A stretch of DNA of 59,536 bases from Mesorhizobium sp. STM 4661 (GCF_000359125.1 NZ_CAAF010000081.1:1-59536), one strand, 5' to 3'. Numbered from the stretch's first letter, positions 10,303 through 18,659 are shown. Numbers and translations: made by a program. Notes: generated by a model not told the origin, from the letters alone.

Positions 10303-11185
10303 CGGGCTGCAGGCGACGCCGGTTGCGGTCGCGGCCGAGGCCGGTTTCCTCCAGCATGCCCTTGCGCTTGGCGTCGTAATAATAGCCGGTCTGGTAGAGC
10401 CGGTCGGCGCGCTTGGCATTGCCGTCGGACACCAGCCAGGCGCCGCGCAGATATTTCACCGCGTATTTCAGATTGGTCTCGGCGTCGAACAATCCGCGCG
10501 CCGGCCCGTCATAGCCCATGCCGCGCGCCGTCGCGTGCTTGATCTGCATCAGCCCCCAATGGCCACGATTATAGGCTTTCGGGTTGAAAGTGCTCTCGCG
10601 GTTGACGACCTGGCGCACCAGGTCGACGGGCACCTGATAGAACGCGGCATATTTCTCGATCAGCCGCTCGATCTCGGCGCGCGGCCCGCTCGCGGGTGCT
10701 TCCGGCGAACCGACCGGTGCCATGACGGTAGGATTCCGCGGCACGACATAGGCCACCTGCTGAACCCCTGATATACCGGCTTTCTCAGCGGTCGCCGGCA
10801 CGACAAGCCCGGCGGTGGTATAGGCCGGCGCATTGACCGGTATGGCGGCAGGCCCGGCCTTGCTGGTCATGACGGCAGGCACGGCTGCCGCCCCCGGCGT
10901 CGGCCCCGCGAAAGCGGCGGCTGGCTCGACTGGTGGTGCTGCCGGATCGGCCGATACCGCAGCTGCCTGCACCGGCGTGTTGCCGGAGGGCGTGTTGCCG
11001 GAGGGCTCTGGCAGAACCGAAACGGTGTCCGGCAGCGCCAGCGCAAAGCCGGCGTCTGCGCCGGCGGCAGCGGCTGGTTCGGTAAAGGAAGGCGCAGGCT
11101 TGACCTGCGAGGTCGACGTGCAGCCGACCAGGCCGGCCGCCGCAAGGACCGCGCCGATCGCGATGAGATTGAGTTTTGCTGGCAA
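10295..11185 (-). CDS. Lytic transglycosylase (SLT domain) lipoprotein
   Basis: Predicted to cleave the MurNAc-GlcNAc bond of peptidoglycan with anhydro-sugar formation. The catalytic domain is C-terminal: LVRQVVNRESTFNPKAYN carries the catalytic Glu, followed by GHWGLMQIKHATARGMGY and LKYAVKYLRG. I propose TTG 11185 as start (296 residues), because it places a lipoprotein signal (LNLIAIGAVLAAAGLVGC) at the N-terminus; longer frames up to 11386 would put 40 or more charged residues before it. A Pro/Ala-rich linker of about 150 residues joins anchor and enzyme. It is divergent from ogt, with which longer ORF versions would overlap. Confidence 0.85.
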   Translation of the reverse strand: MPAKLNLIAIGAVLAAAGLVGCTSTSQVKPAPSFTEPAAAAGADAGFALALPDTVSVLPEPSGNTPSGNTPVQAAAVSADPAAPPVEPAAAFAGPTPGAAAVPAVMTSKAGPAAIPVNAPAYTTAGLVVPATAEKAGISGVQQVAYVVPRNPTVMAPVGSPEAPASGPRAEIERLIEKYAAFYQVPVDLVRQVVNRESTFNPKAYNRGHWGLMQIKHATARGMGYDGPARGLFDAETNLKYAVKYLRGAWLVSDGNAKRADRLYQTGYYYDAKRKGMLEETGLGRDRNRRRLQPDA

Positions 11186-11353
11186 GCCGCGCTCGGGTCC
11201 GGTTCGTAGGTTGTTAAGAAATTTCTTACACCAGCGATTCCTGCCCGGCAATCGGGGCGAGCCGGTGGTTTTCGGGTGGCGAGACTCAGCTCCCGGTGCC
11301 ATATTGTTCTGGATATGTACCTGTTTTTCGTCATTTTGCCTGGAGAACATGCC

Positions 11354-11923
11354 ATGGAAACCCCCGCTTCGATCACCGCCGGCCACGCAGTGTTAGAAAC
11401 AGTGATCGGCTTCATGGGTATTGCCTGGAGCGAAGCCGGCCTCACCCGGCTTTGCCTGCCCGAACGCAGCCGTGAAGCGGTGGAGCGCCGGCTGCTGCGC
11501 CACGCCGGCGTTTCACCCTCCACCGTCCAGCCGCCATGGGTCGTCGAGCTGATCGCCTCGATCAAGGCCTACGCGGCCGGCGAGGACGTCGATTTCTCCA
11601 ACGTACCGGTCGATCTCGCCGGCATCGACGATTTCCGCCTCGCCATCTATGACGCCGCCCGCAAGCTCGCCTTTGGCGAGACCACCACCTATGGCGAACT
11701 GGCCAAAAGCGCCGGCCATGCCGGGCTGGCGCGGGAAACAGGCGCCGCGCTTGGCGCCAACCCGGTGCCGCTGGTCATCCCGTGCCATCGCATTCTCGCC
11801 GCCGGCGGCAAGATCGGCGGTTTTTCCGCCCCCGGCGGCTCGGCCACCAAGGAAAAGATGCTCGCGATGGAAGGCGTGCGCGTCGGCCCACCGCCGCCGG
11901 CGCAAGTGTCTTTCGGCTTCTGA
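11354..11923 (+). CDS. ogt: Methylated-DNA--protein-cysteine methyltransferase
   Basis: Repairs O6-alkylguanine by suicidal transfer of the alkyl group to its own Cys. The 189-residue protein has the diagnostic PCHR active site (NPVPLVIPCHRILAAGGKIG, Cys near residue 140) and the helix-turn-helix ahead of it (GETTTYGELAKSAGHAGLAR). Start ATG 11354 is supported by TGGAGA upstream; the longer frame to 11276 would run into the divergent gene's promoter. No Ada-type regulatory domain is present, so this is the constitutive Ogt type. Confidence 0.95.
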   Translation: METPASITAGHAVLETVIGFMGIAWSEAGLTRLCLPERSREAVERRLLRHAGVSPSTVQPPWVVELIASIKAYAAGEDVDFSNVPVDLAGIDDFRLAIYDAARKLAFGETTTYGELAKSAGHAGLARETGAALGANPVPLVIPCHRILAAGGKIGGFSAPGGSATKEKMLAMEGVRVGPPPPAQVSFGF

Positions 11924-11949
11924 AACAAGTTCTCTTTCGGGTTCTGAAT

Positions 11950-12276
11950 TCAGTGGCGTCGCGGGATGCGCCGGCGGAAATGGTCGACCTCCACCCGCTT
12001 GCAAATGTAGACCGGGCAGGATTTCGCATCGGCGCTCGGCACATAGGCACGTGTCCTGACCTCACCCATGGTGCAGAATTGCTGGCTCTGCACATAGCGG
12101 TCGTAGAGCGGCAACCCCGGCACGCGCTTGGACTGATAGCGCAGGATCACAGCACCCTGCCGGGCGATCGTCGCCTGCACCCTGCCGCAGCTCATGCGGG
12201 TCGGATCGTAGCGCGAGATCGCCTGCGCCTCGGCGGCTACAAGCGTCAGGCAGGCGGCAAGCAGAACAGTTTTCAT
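11950..12276 (-). CDS. Small exported protein, function unknown
   Basis: 108 residues from ATG 12276, which has GGGAGAGG about 5 nt upstream. A clear signal peptide (MKTVLLAACLTLVAAEAQA) precedes a basic mature domain with four Cys in regular spacing (MSCGRVQ, QFCTMGE, KSCPVYICKR), which suggests two disulfides. Conserved-looking elements include VQATIARQGAVILRY and LYDRYVQS. I know similar small proteins from rhizobia but no function. It is convergent with ogt. Confidence 0.8.
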   Translation of the reverse strand: MKTVLLAACLTLVAAEAQAISRYDPTRMSCGRVQATIARQGAVILRYQSKRVPGLPLYDRYVQSQQFCTMGEVRTRAYVPSADAKSCPVYICKRVEVDHFRRRIPRRH

Positions 12277-12406
12277 GGTTCCTCTCCCAAAACCGAACCG
12301 GCGCCCGAAGGTATGTTGCCCCCTTCCCGACGCGCAATTCCTCAACGCTTTCATGCGATTGGGGCGGCCGTTGGGCGGCGCCGCGTCAGCGCCATTCTCA
12401 CGCAGA

Positions 12407-12435
12407 CTTGTTTTTCGCGCAAAACCAGCCTATAT
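12407..12435 (+). promoter_or_regulatory. cspA promoter
   Basis: CTTGTT (12407-12412) and CTATAT (12430-12435) are separated by exactly 17 bp, an excellent rhizobial housekeeping promoter. The inferred start near 12442 leaves a 5' leader of about 130 nt before the cspA ATG, long as in other cold-shock genes whose leaders refold with temperature. Confidence 0.7.
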
Positions 12436-12572
12436 GCGTTCCATTGATATTTCGGCCGATCGATCCGGGCCTCGCGATATTCGCGTTTGCTGACGTCTAT
12501 CTCCAAAATCTCGATGCACACCGGCTGGACTTCGGTCCGGTCAAACTAAAGCAAATGTGAAGGACTATCGAA

Positions 12573-12785
12573 ATGGCAACTGGTACGGTCAAGTGGTTCA
12601 ATTCCACCAAGGGCTTCGGCTTCATCCAGCCTGACGCGGGCGGCGCGGACGTTTTCGTCCACATCTCCGCAGTCGAGCGCGCTGGACTGTCGACCCTGGT
12701 CGAAGGCCAGAAGATCAACTTCGAGATCGAGCAGGACCGCCGCACTGGCAAGTCGTCGGCTGGGTCTCTGAGCAAGGCAGCCTGA
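12573..12785 (+). CDS. cspA: Cold-shock protein, CspA family
   Basis: A 70-residue single cold-shock domain, an OB-fold that binds single-stranded RNA and DNA and acts as an RNA chaperone. Both RNP motifs are intact: KGFGFI (residues 13-18) and DVFVHIS (27-33). Start ATG 12573 has GAAGGA about 8 nt upstream. It is preceded by a strong promoter with a long leader and followed, after 168 nt, by an intrinsic terminator at 12954, so it is transcribed alone with an unusually long 3' untranslated region. Confidence 0.97.
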   Translation: MATGTVKWFNSTKGFGFIQPDAGGADVFVHISAVERAGLSTLVEGQKINFEIEQDRRTGKSSAGSLSKAA

Positions 12786-12953
12786 TTTTGAAAATGGCGC
12801 GCGCCGGGCGAGAGCTCGGGGCGCGCGGCAAGTCACGGATGTACTGACGGTCGCGCGAGAAGCGCGCCGGAGCGGAAAGACCCCGACAAGCCGAAGCAGC
12901 AGATTGCTGCCGGCCCGGCCAAAACGCTCCAGTCAGGCTACCAAGCATGGGAA

Positions 12954-12977
12954 GGCGGGATTTTGTCCCGCCTTTTT
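12954..12977 (+). terminator. Intrinsic terminator of cspA
   Basis: GGCGGGA (12954-12960) pairs with TCCCGCC (12966-12972) around a 5-nt loop, followed by TTTTTATTT. A textbook rho-independent terminator on the plus strand. Confidence 0.9.
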
Positions 12978-13045
12978 ATTTGCCTATATGCTCCATATGA
13001 AGAGCGCCCTTGGCCTCCTTGTGCCGACCATGTTATTTTCTAACC

Positions 13046-13246
13046 ATGACCAAGCTCGAACAGATCGAAAAATCCGTCGCCGCCCTCAGCCCCGAGGAGT
13101 TGAAGGCGTTTGCCGCATGGTTCGAGGAGCTTCAAGCGGATATCTGGGATCGCCAGATCGAAGCCGATGCCAAGGCAGGCAGGCTGGACAAATTTGCTGA
13201 GCAGGCCCTGGCTGATCATCGTGCCGGCAGGACCCGGCCTCTGTGA
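13046..13246 (+). CDS. Putative antitoxin of a type II toxin-antitoxin pair
   Basis: 66 residues from ATG 13046 (a longer frame begins at 13010 without support). Mostly helical and acidic: MTKLEQIEKSVAALSPEELK, then FAAWFEELQADIWDRQIEAD, then GRLDKFAEQALADHRAG. This form is common for small antitoxins encoded immediately before a RelE/ParE toxin; the C-terminal segment would wrap around the toxin. No DNA-binding domain is obvious, so autoregulation is uncertain. Its stop overlaps the toxin's GTG start (GTGA), the typical coupled arrangement. Confidence 0.8.
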   Translation: MTKLEQIEKSVAALSPEELKAFAAWFEELQADIWDRQIEADAKAGRLDKFAEQALADHRAGRTRPL

Positions 13247-13497
13247 ATCACGTCGCCTCTCCCTCATTTTGGGAGGCTTACAGCAAATTACCTGCGTCGA
13301 TCAGATCCAAGGCAGATAAGCGTTTCGAAAAACTGCGCTCTGATCCGTTCCATCCATCGCTGCATTTCAAACAGGTCGGACGCTATTGGTCGGCGCGGGT
13401 TGACCTCAACTACCGCGCTGCGGCCATCCGCGACCATGACGATATGATCTGGTTCTGGATCGGTACCCACTCGGAATATGACCGCCTTCTAAAATAG
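13243..13497 (+). CDS. RelE/ParE superfamily toxin
   Basis: 84 residues starting at GTG 13243, which overlaps the antitoxin stop by 4 nt. The sequence fits the RelE/HigB-like fold: a first helix FWEAYSKLPASIRSKADKRF, strand segments around HFKQVGRYWSARV and YRAAAIRDHDDMIWFWIG, ending HSEYDRLL. The HSEYDRLL ending is, from memory, common in this subgroup. Members usually cut mRNA on the ribosome, though ParE relatives poison gyrase; which applies cannot be told here. Confidence 0.85.
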   Translation: MNHVASPSFWEAYSKLPASIRSKADKRFEKLRSDPFHPSLHFKQVGRYWSARVDLNYRAAAIRDHDDMIWFWIGTHSEYDRLLK

Positions 13498-13544
13498 GGT
13501 GTCCACCAAGGCCCTTGTCCCGGTGGCAATAGGGTGCGGACAAC

Positions 13545-14156
13545 CTACCCCAGCCATTCCATCGGTTTATGCCCCGGATCGGCCTCGACCCGCTTCAGCC
13601 AGGCCGCCACCGCCGGATAAGCGTCGAGCTGGAAGCCGCCCATCTCTGCCGTATGCGTATAGGCATAGAGCGCGATATCGGCGACGCTCAATGCATCACC
13701 GGCGAAGAAGGTGTTGCCTTCCAGATATTTGTTCATCACGCCGAGCGCCTTGTTGCCGCGCTCCAGCGTCATTGCCAGTCGTTCCGGCGTCGCATCCCTG
13801 GCTCTTTCTGGAAAAGTCAGCAGCGCCCTGCGCACCGCTATGTAGGGCTCGTGGCTGTATTGCTCGAAGAACAGCCATTGATAGGCCAGCCCCCGCTCGT
13901 ATTTGTCGGACGGCAGGAAGCGTGTGCCTTCAGCGAGATAGAGCAGGATGGCGTTGGATTCGGCAAGTCGCCTGCCGTCGTCGAGTTCGAGCAGCGGCAC
14001 CATGGCGTTTGGGTTCTTGGCGACATAGTCGGGCTTGCGCGTATCGCCGGTATGCGAGCTCACCTCGACATTGGTGAAGGCGATGCCCAGCTTCGCCATC
14101 AGTAGGCGCGGCTTATAGCAATTGCCGCTGTCGATCATTCCATAGAGTATGGTCAT
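13545..14156 (-). CDS. Glutathione S-transferase family protein
   Basis: 203 residues, the usual GST length. The N-terminal thioredoxin-like domain starts MTILYGMIDSGNCYKPRLLM and carries the glutathione-binding NPNAMVPLLELDDGRRLAESNAI (cis-Pro, then the E-S pair) at about 47-70; the rest is the all-helical domain with FAGDALSVADIALYAYTH (N-capping box with Asp). The Ser or Cys of DSGNCYK may be the catalytic residue, as in beta/theta-like bacterial GSTs. Substrate unknown. ATG 14156 is the only sensible start. It stands alone, downstream of the EAL genes' end. Confidence 0.92.
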   Translation of the reverse strand: MTILYGMIDSGNCYKPRLLMAKLGIAFTNVEVSSHTGDTRKPDYVAKNPNAMVPLLELDDGRRLAESNAILLYLAEGTRFLPSDKYERGLAYQWLFFEQYSHEPYIAVRRALLTFPERARDATPERLAMTLERGNKALGVMNKYLEGNTFFAGDALSVADIALYAYTHTAEMGGFQLDAYPAVAAWLKRVEADPGHKPMEWLG

Positions 14157-14286
14157 TTTGTTCCCCTGCGGCCGCCCCGACGCAATTATGGTGGCGGCGG
14201 CAGCCTGATCCAGTGATTTGTTTTGGCGCGACCATCAGCGCCGCTGATGCATTCAGGCCGGCATCACCCTAAAATATCGGCATACC

Positions 14287-15141
14287 CTAACCGAACAACG
14301 GGATGACCTTGTTGTTCATGCCGAGCAACCTGTCGATGGACAGCGGCTCCTCGTCGAAGACCGTGCCGGCCAATGCCGGCCGCCCCAGATGAAAACCCTG
14401 CAAGAGATCGACGCCGCCATCCAGCGCGACGCGCAGATGGGTGGCCTGCTCGATCCCCTCGACCAGCACCTTGGTGCCGCGGTCGTGCAGCGCCGAAACC
14501 AGCGGCCGGAAAAATCGTTCGGCGGCGGCATGGCGGCAGAATTCCGCGAACCATGTGCCGTCGATCTTGACGATGTCGGGCTGAATGAGCGCAACCCGTT
14601 CTTCCGTCGAATGTCCGGTGCCGAAATCGTCGATGGCGATGCGGATGCCGTCACGCCGCATCTCGCGTACCAGGCTGACGAGCACCTCGTCGTCGGCCGC
14701 CTGTTCGGTGATCTCGCAGATCAGCATGCCTGGATGCAGGTCGAAATCAGCGAGATGCCTGGTCATCAGCCTGATTTCGGCCAGCGCCCGCCCGGGGTGA
14801 TCGTTGACCAGGGGATTGTAGTTGAAGAACAGGTCGAGCCCGTCGACGCCGATGTTGCGGAAGTTCCTGAGGTGCAGCACCCGGCACATCGTCTCGACGA
14901 ACAGGCGATCGGCCGCGGGCAGGCCCTCGAAAAACACCGGTGGCGCCACCTGCCTGCCGGCGCGGTGCGGCTCGATCAGGCCCTCGACCGCGACGGCTTG
15001 TAAAAACCTGCCGCGCGGCGCGAAAATCGGCTGATAGGCGCTCCTCAGCCGGAATGCGCCATAGACGCCGTATTCGATCCCGACCTCGTCGGCAAAGATC
15101 GCCTCGCCGACATTGCGCCGCCTGTCGGGCCGCCCGGTCAT
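14287..15141 (-). CDS. EAL-domain cyclic-di-GMP phosphodiesterase
   Basis: 284 residues, almost entirely one EAL domain, predicted to cut c-di-GMP to pGpG. The signature reads EGL rather than EAL, and other metal and catalytic positions are present: Asn in FNYNPLVND, Glu in CEITEQ, the Asp pair in IAIDDFGTGHS, Lys in DIVKIDG, Glu in VLVEGIEQ, Gln in LLQGFHLG. It is therefore probably active. No GGDEF, PAS or membrane segment is seen, so it is cytoplasmic, of the YhjH stand-alone type. Its ATG overlaps the stop of the upstream EAL gene (ATGA), making the two a coupled pair. Confidence 0.9.
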   Translation of the reverse strand: MTGRPDRRRNVGEAIFADEVGIEYGVYGAFRLRSAYQPIFAPRGRFLQAVAVEGLIEPHRAGRQVAPPVFFEGLPAADRLFVETMCRVLHLRNFRNIGVDGLDLFFNYNPLVNDHPGRALAEIRLMTRHLADFDLHPGMLICEITEQAADDEVLVSLVREMRRDGIRIAIDDFGTGHSTEERVALIQPDIVKIDGTWFAEFCRHAAAERFFRPLVSALHDRGTKVLVEGIEQATHLRVALDGGVDLLQGFHLGRPALAGTVFDEEPLSIDRLLGMNNKVIPLFG

Positions 15142-16031
15142 TGTGCCACCCGGCGCCCGAAAGCCCGCGCCGGCCGCGGCGAAGGCGCCACGGGCACAGG
15201 CGCCCCTCCGACATTGGCGACGGCCACAGGCGTCTGACTGTCCTTGCCGAAGACATGAAAGCTGGTCGGCGCAAGTTCGGGACGCGCCAACGCAAACCCC
15301 TGCACCATCGAGGCGCCCGACTTCTCGGCCAGTTCAAGCTGCCAGCCCTCCTCGATGCCCTCGAACACGGTGCGGATGCCCTGTTCCTCGAAGCTCGCCA
15401 CCATGGCCGTCAGCAGCGCGAAGCCAGCACCGGACTCCATCAACTGCATGATCCAGTGGGCATCGAATTTGACGATATCCGGCCTGAGCTCCTTGATGCG
15501 GTTGATGTCGGATTCTTCAGCGCCGAAATCGTCGACAGCGATGCGAAAACCGTTGCCCCTGAGCGCCTCGACGAAATTGTAGAGGGTTTCCTGCGATGCC
15601 GATTTCTGCTCGGTCACCTCGCACACGACGCGGTGCGGATCGATGTCTGCTTCGTGCAGCACCAGCCGCATCTCGCGCAACGCCTTGTCGGCGATGCCGC
15701 GGTCGGTGAACACCGACGGGTCGAAATTGATGAAGATGGACGCCTCCCGCGGCAGGCAGGCGCCAGCGTTCAAGAGGTGCAGCGTCCTTGTCAAAGCTTC
15801 GATATGCAAGCGGTCGGCCGCCGGGCACGTGTTGAAAAAACTCATCGGCGGTTGCGGCTCGCCGTCGCGAAACGGCCGGATCAGCCCCTCGAAGGCTGCG
15901 ACCGAAAGCTTGCCGGCCTTGAAGGCGAAGATGGGCTGGAAGGCGCTTTGCAGCGTGTAGATGCCCCAGACACCGCTGGCGGTGCCGTCATCATGGCGGA
16001 TGATATGGGCAAGCCCGATACTGCGCGACAA
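15138..16031 (-). CDS. EAL-domain cyclic-di-GMP phosphodiesterase, tandem paralogue
   Basis: About 297 residues, a second stand-alone EAL protein. Key positions are intact: EGL, Asn in INFDPSVF, Glu in CEVTEQ, IAVDDFGAEES, DIVKFDAHW, VFEGIEEG and VQGFALARPE. No ATG lies near the beginning. TTG 16031 has GAGGAA just upstream and is preferred; TTG 16049 is an alternative. Both proteins open with a similar stretch (YGVYGAFRLRSAYQPIFA here matches GVWGIYTLQSAFQPIFA in the other), so the pair arose by duplication. It is the first gene of the two-gene unit, divergent from the aminotransferase. Confidence 0.88.
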   Translation of the reverse strand: MSRSIGLAHIIRHDDGTASGVWGIYTLQSAFQPIFAFKAGKLSVAAFEGLIRPFRDGEPQPPMSFFNTCPAADRLHIEALTRTLHLLNAGACLPREASIFINFDPSVFTDRGIADKALREMRLVLHEADIDPHRVVCEVTEQKSASQETLYNFVEALRGNGFRIAVDDFGAEESDINRIKELRPDIVKFDAHWIMQLMESGAGFALLTAMVASFEEQGIRTVFEGIEEGWQLELAEKSGASMVQGFALARPELAPTSFHVFGKDSQTPVAVANVGGAPVPVAPSPRPARAFGRRVAQ

Positions 16032-16229
16032 GGGTTCCTCGCTCCGCAAGACTGGCGGAATTGGATTGCGATCCTGCCTCTCAAGGGTTTACCCGCCGTT
16101 GATGAATTTATTGTTGCCGAGGATTTGAGCCCTGGCTCATCCGACTGCGCTTGCACTTGACAGAATGATGCGACATGAGAGGCGCCGCGGCCACCCTTGG
16201 CCGCAGCCGCTCTCTGGAGACACCGTTTC

Positions 16230-17432
16230 ATGGCCTTTCTTGCCGACGTTCTTTCCCGCGTAAAGCCTTCCGCGACCCTGGCGATGACGCAGAAAGCGCG
16301 TGAATTGAGAAATACCGGGCGCGACGTCGTCGACCTGAGCGCAGGCGAGCCGGATTTCGACACACCAGACAACATCAAGGACGCGGCCATCGAAGCGATC
16401 CGCGCCGGCAAGACGAAATATCCGCCGGTCTCCGGCATCGTACCGCTGCGCGAGGCGATAGCGAAGAAGTTCAAGCGCGAGAACAATCTCGACTACCAGC
16501 CGGAGCAGACCATTGTCGGTACCGGCGGCAAACAGATCCTGTTCAACGCCTTCATGGCGACGCTCAATTCTGGCGACGAGGTCATTATCCCGCGGCCCTA
16601 CTGGGTCAGCTATCCCGAGATGGTGGCGATCTGCGGCGGCACCGCGACGTTTGCCGACACCTCCATCGACAACGGCTTCAAGCTGACGGCGCCAGTGCTG
16701 GAAAAGGCGATCACGCCGCGCACCAAATGGCTGTTGATGAACTCGCCGTCCAATCCGTCGGGCGCTGCCTACACCGGGGCGGAACTCAAGAGCCTGGCCG
16801 ACGTGCTTATAAAGCATCCGCATGTCTGGGTGCTGACCGACGACATGTACGAGCACCTGATCTATGGCGACTTCGTATTCAAGACCATCGCCGAGGTCGA
16901 GCCCAGACTCTACGAGCGCACGCTGACCATGAACGGCGTGTCGAAAGCCTATGCCATGACCGGCTGGCGCATCGGCTATGCGGCCGGCCCGCTCGCGCTG
17001 ATCAAGGCGATGAACATGATCCAGGGCCAGCAGACATCCGGCGCCTGCACCATCGCCCAATGGGCGTCGGTCGAGGCGCTCAACGGCCCGCAGGATTTCG
17101 TCGCCAGGAACAAGGCGATCTTCCGGGGCCGGCGCGACCTCGTCGTGTCGATGCTCAACCAGGCGCGCGGCATTTCCTGCCCCTCGCCGGAAGGTGCTTT
17201 CTACGTCTATCCGTCCTGCGCCCAGTTGATCGGCAAGAAGACCAAAGCCGGCAAGACGATCGACAGCGACGAGACCTTCTGCTCGGAACTGCTCGAGGCC
17301 GAGGGCGTCGCGGTCGTGTTCGGTTCGGCCTTCGGCCTCGGTCCGAACTTCCGCATCTCTTACGCCACATCGGAGGCGTCGCTGGAGGAGGCTTGCACGC
17401 GCATTCAGCGCTTCACCGCCTCGTTGGTCTGA
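16230..17432 (+). CDS. aatA: Aspartate aminotransferase (class I, AatA/prephenate type)
   Basis: A PLP enzyme moving the amino group between aspartate and 2-oxoglutarate; rhizobial relatives may also use prephenate. 400 residues. Visible family features: LSAGEPDFDTPDNIK near the N-terminus, YWVSYPEM, the Asn/Pro motif NSPSNPSGAAY, Asp in LTDDMYEHLIY, the PLP lysine in TMNGVSKAYAMTGWRIGY (Lys near residue 239), and the substrate-binding Arg in NFRISYATS. Start ATG 16230 is placed by CTGGAGA upstream; an earlier start in the same frame lacks this. CTTGAC at 16156-16161 may be its -35 element. An intrinsic terminator follows at 17456. Confidence 0.93.
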   Translation: MAFLADVLSRVKPSATLAMTQKARELRNTGRDVVDLSAGEPDFDTPDNIKDAAIEAIRAGKTKYPPVSGIVPLREAIAKKFKRENNLDYQPEQTIVGTGGKQILFNAFMATLNSGDEVIIPRPYWVSYPEMVAICGGTATFADTSIDNGFKLTAPVLEKAITPRTKWLLMNSPSNPSGAAYTGAELKSLADVLIKHPHVWVLTDDMYEHLIYGDFVFKTIAEVEPRLYERTLTMNGVSKAYAMTGWRIGYAAGPLALIKAMNMIQGQQTSGACTIAQWASVEALNGPQDFVARNKAIFRGRRDLVVSMLNQARGISCPSPEGAFYVYPSCAQLIGKKTKAGKTIDSDETFCSELLEAEGVAVVFGSAFGLGPNFRISYATSEASLEEACTRIQRFTASLV

Positions 17433-17455
17433 TCAGGATCATTCTGTAGAAGGAA

Positions 17456-17478
17456 AACCGGCCGCAAGCCGGGTTTTT
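17456..17478 (+). terminator. Intrinsic terminator after aatA
   Basis: CCGGC (17458-17462) pairs with GCCGG (17468-17472) around CGCAA, flanked by AAAA on the left and GTTTTTC on the right. The A and T runs could let it work for the convergent cupin gene too. Confidence 0.7.
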
Positions 17479-17497
17479 CATATCGGCCCGAAAAGGC

Positions 17498-17893
17498 TCA
17501 ACCGCCATACTGCGCGTCGGTCACCTGCTCCAGCCAGTCGGCATGGACGCCGTCGAGCGCCTCCTGCATGGCGATATGCGCCATTGCCGATTTCGGAGCG
17601 GCGCCGTGCCAGTGCTTTTCATCTGCCGCGAACGAGATGACGTCGCCGGCCCTGATCTCCTGCATCGGCTCGCCCCAGCTTTGCGCGAGGCCGGCGCCTG
17701 AGACGACATAGAGCGTCTGGCCGAGCGGATGCGTGTGCCAATGGGTCCGCGCGCCGGGCTCGAAACTGACCATCACGGCCCTGAGCCGCGCCGGCGCTTC
17801 CTTCTCGATGATCGGCGTCTGCAACACGCGGCCAGTGAAATATTTTTCCGGTGCGATGATGGTCGGCACGCTGCCGCAGGCAATGATCTTCAT
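17498..17893 (-). CDS. Cupin-domain protein (hydroxynitrile-lyase-like family)
   Basis: 131 residues from ATG 17893, chosen because AAGGA lies 9 nt upstream and the extra N-terminal 30 residues of the longer frame overlap the neighbouring gene. Cupin motif 1 is GARTHWHTHPLGQTLYVVSG (three His and a Gln/Glu position) and motif 2 is GDVISFAADEKHWHGAAP. This arrangement matches the small single-domain cupins that include manganese-dependent (R)-mandelonitrile lyases of Acidobacteria; many relatives are uncharacterised carboxymuconolactone-like or quercetinase-like proteins, so lyase activity is only a possibility. Confidence 0.85.
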   Translation of the reverse strand: MKIIACGSVPTIIAPEKYFTGRVLQTPIIEKEAPARLRAVMVSFEPGARTHWHTHPLGQTLYVVSGAGLAQSWGEPMQEIRAGDVISFAADEKHWHGAAPKSAMAHIAMQEALDGVHADWLEQVTDAQYGG

Positions 17894-17955
17894 CGAAGCG
17901 GTCCTTGGGCTGGCGGCAAAATGGTCGGTACCTGAACGAAGACCCGGAGCATGCG

Positions 17956-18534
17956 CTAGGTCCGCATCCGGAGGCTTCGCCAATCACGGCTAAGGCGCGG
18001 CCAGAACAGGCCTGTGCGTGCGCGGTAGGCCTCATAGGCGCCGGCCAGCGCGGTGCGCGAAAACTTCCTCTCTTCGTCCAGCGCGGCGATCGTGTAGATC
18101 GCAATGATCCCGGCGACAGGCACCACCGCCCAGATCGACCAGGTCGCGATGCCCCATCCGATCCAGAAGATGATGTAGGACGCATAGAACGGATGGCGGA
18201 CATAGAAGTAAGGCCCGTCGGTCAGCAGACTGTCGGGATTGTCGGCATCGAATGCGAAGCGCAGCCGCGCCTTGCGCGAAATGACGATCGCCCACCAGAA
18301 CAGGGCCGAGCTTGCCAGTTCGATGGCGAGCCCGCCGAGCTTCGCAGCCACCGGCTGCCGCTCGATCCACAGGATCGCCATAAAGAACACCGCCACACCG
18401 ATCACCACGGCGGAAATGATCATGGCGCCTGGAGGCATGGTCGGCGACTGGAAATGAGCCCGCATGGACCAGGCGTATTGACCGAGCGCCGCAATGCTGC
18501 TGATCGAGACAAGGAGATCGAGCACGCCTTCCAT
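17956..18534 (-). CDS. Membrane methyltransferase-like protein (ICMT/PEMT family)
   Basis: 192 residues with about four to five membrane helices. The C-terminal half carries the family signature for S-adenosylmethionine-dependent membrane methyltransferases: LLTDGPYFYVRHPFYASYII, then the EERKF...YEAYRARTG segment. Family members methylate isoprenylcysteine, phospholipids or small lipids; the bacterial substrate is unknown. Start ATG 18534 is backed by GGGGGA upstream; the longer frame to 18594 runs into a dispersed repeat. A distant paralogue sits at 22659-23156. Confidence 0.85.
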   Translation of the reverse strand: MEGVLDLLVSISSIAALGQYAWSMRAHFQSPTMPPGAMIISAVVIGVAVFFMAILWIERQPVAAKLGGLAIELASSALFWWAIVISRKARLRFAFDADNPDSLLTDGPYFYVRHPFYASYIIFWIGWGIATWSIWAVVPVAGIIAIYTIAALDEERKFSRTALAGAYEAYRARTGLFWPRLSRDWRSLRMRT

Positions 18535-18561
18535 TATCGCAATCCCCCGTTTATCGCATTG

Positions 18562-18659
18562 GCCCCGAAAATCGGAATCGATTTCGCAAAGCACGTGCGC
18601 AGATTCTAAAGTGCCGGAGCGTATTTTTTGCCTCCGAATGGACGCATGTCGCTCTAGCC
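18562..18659. repeat. Probable dispersed Mesorhizobium intergenic repeat (GGAATCGATTTCG type)
   Basis: The stretch starting CCGAAAATCGGAATCGATTT, continuing through CAGATTCTAAAGTGCCGGAG and ending in GACGCATGTCGCTCTAG resembles a repeat I remember as widespread in Mesorhizobium. GAGCG (18616) and CGCTC (18650) form its terminal stem. It covers the upstream side of the methyltransferase gene at 18534. Confidence 0.5.
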
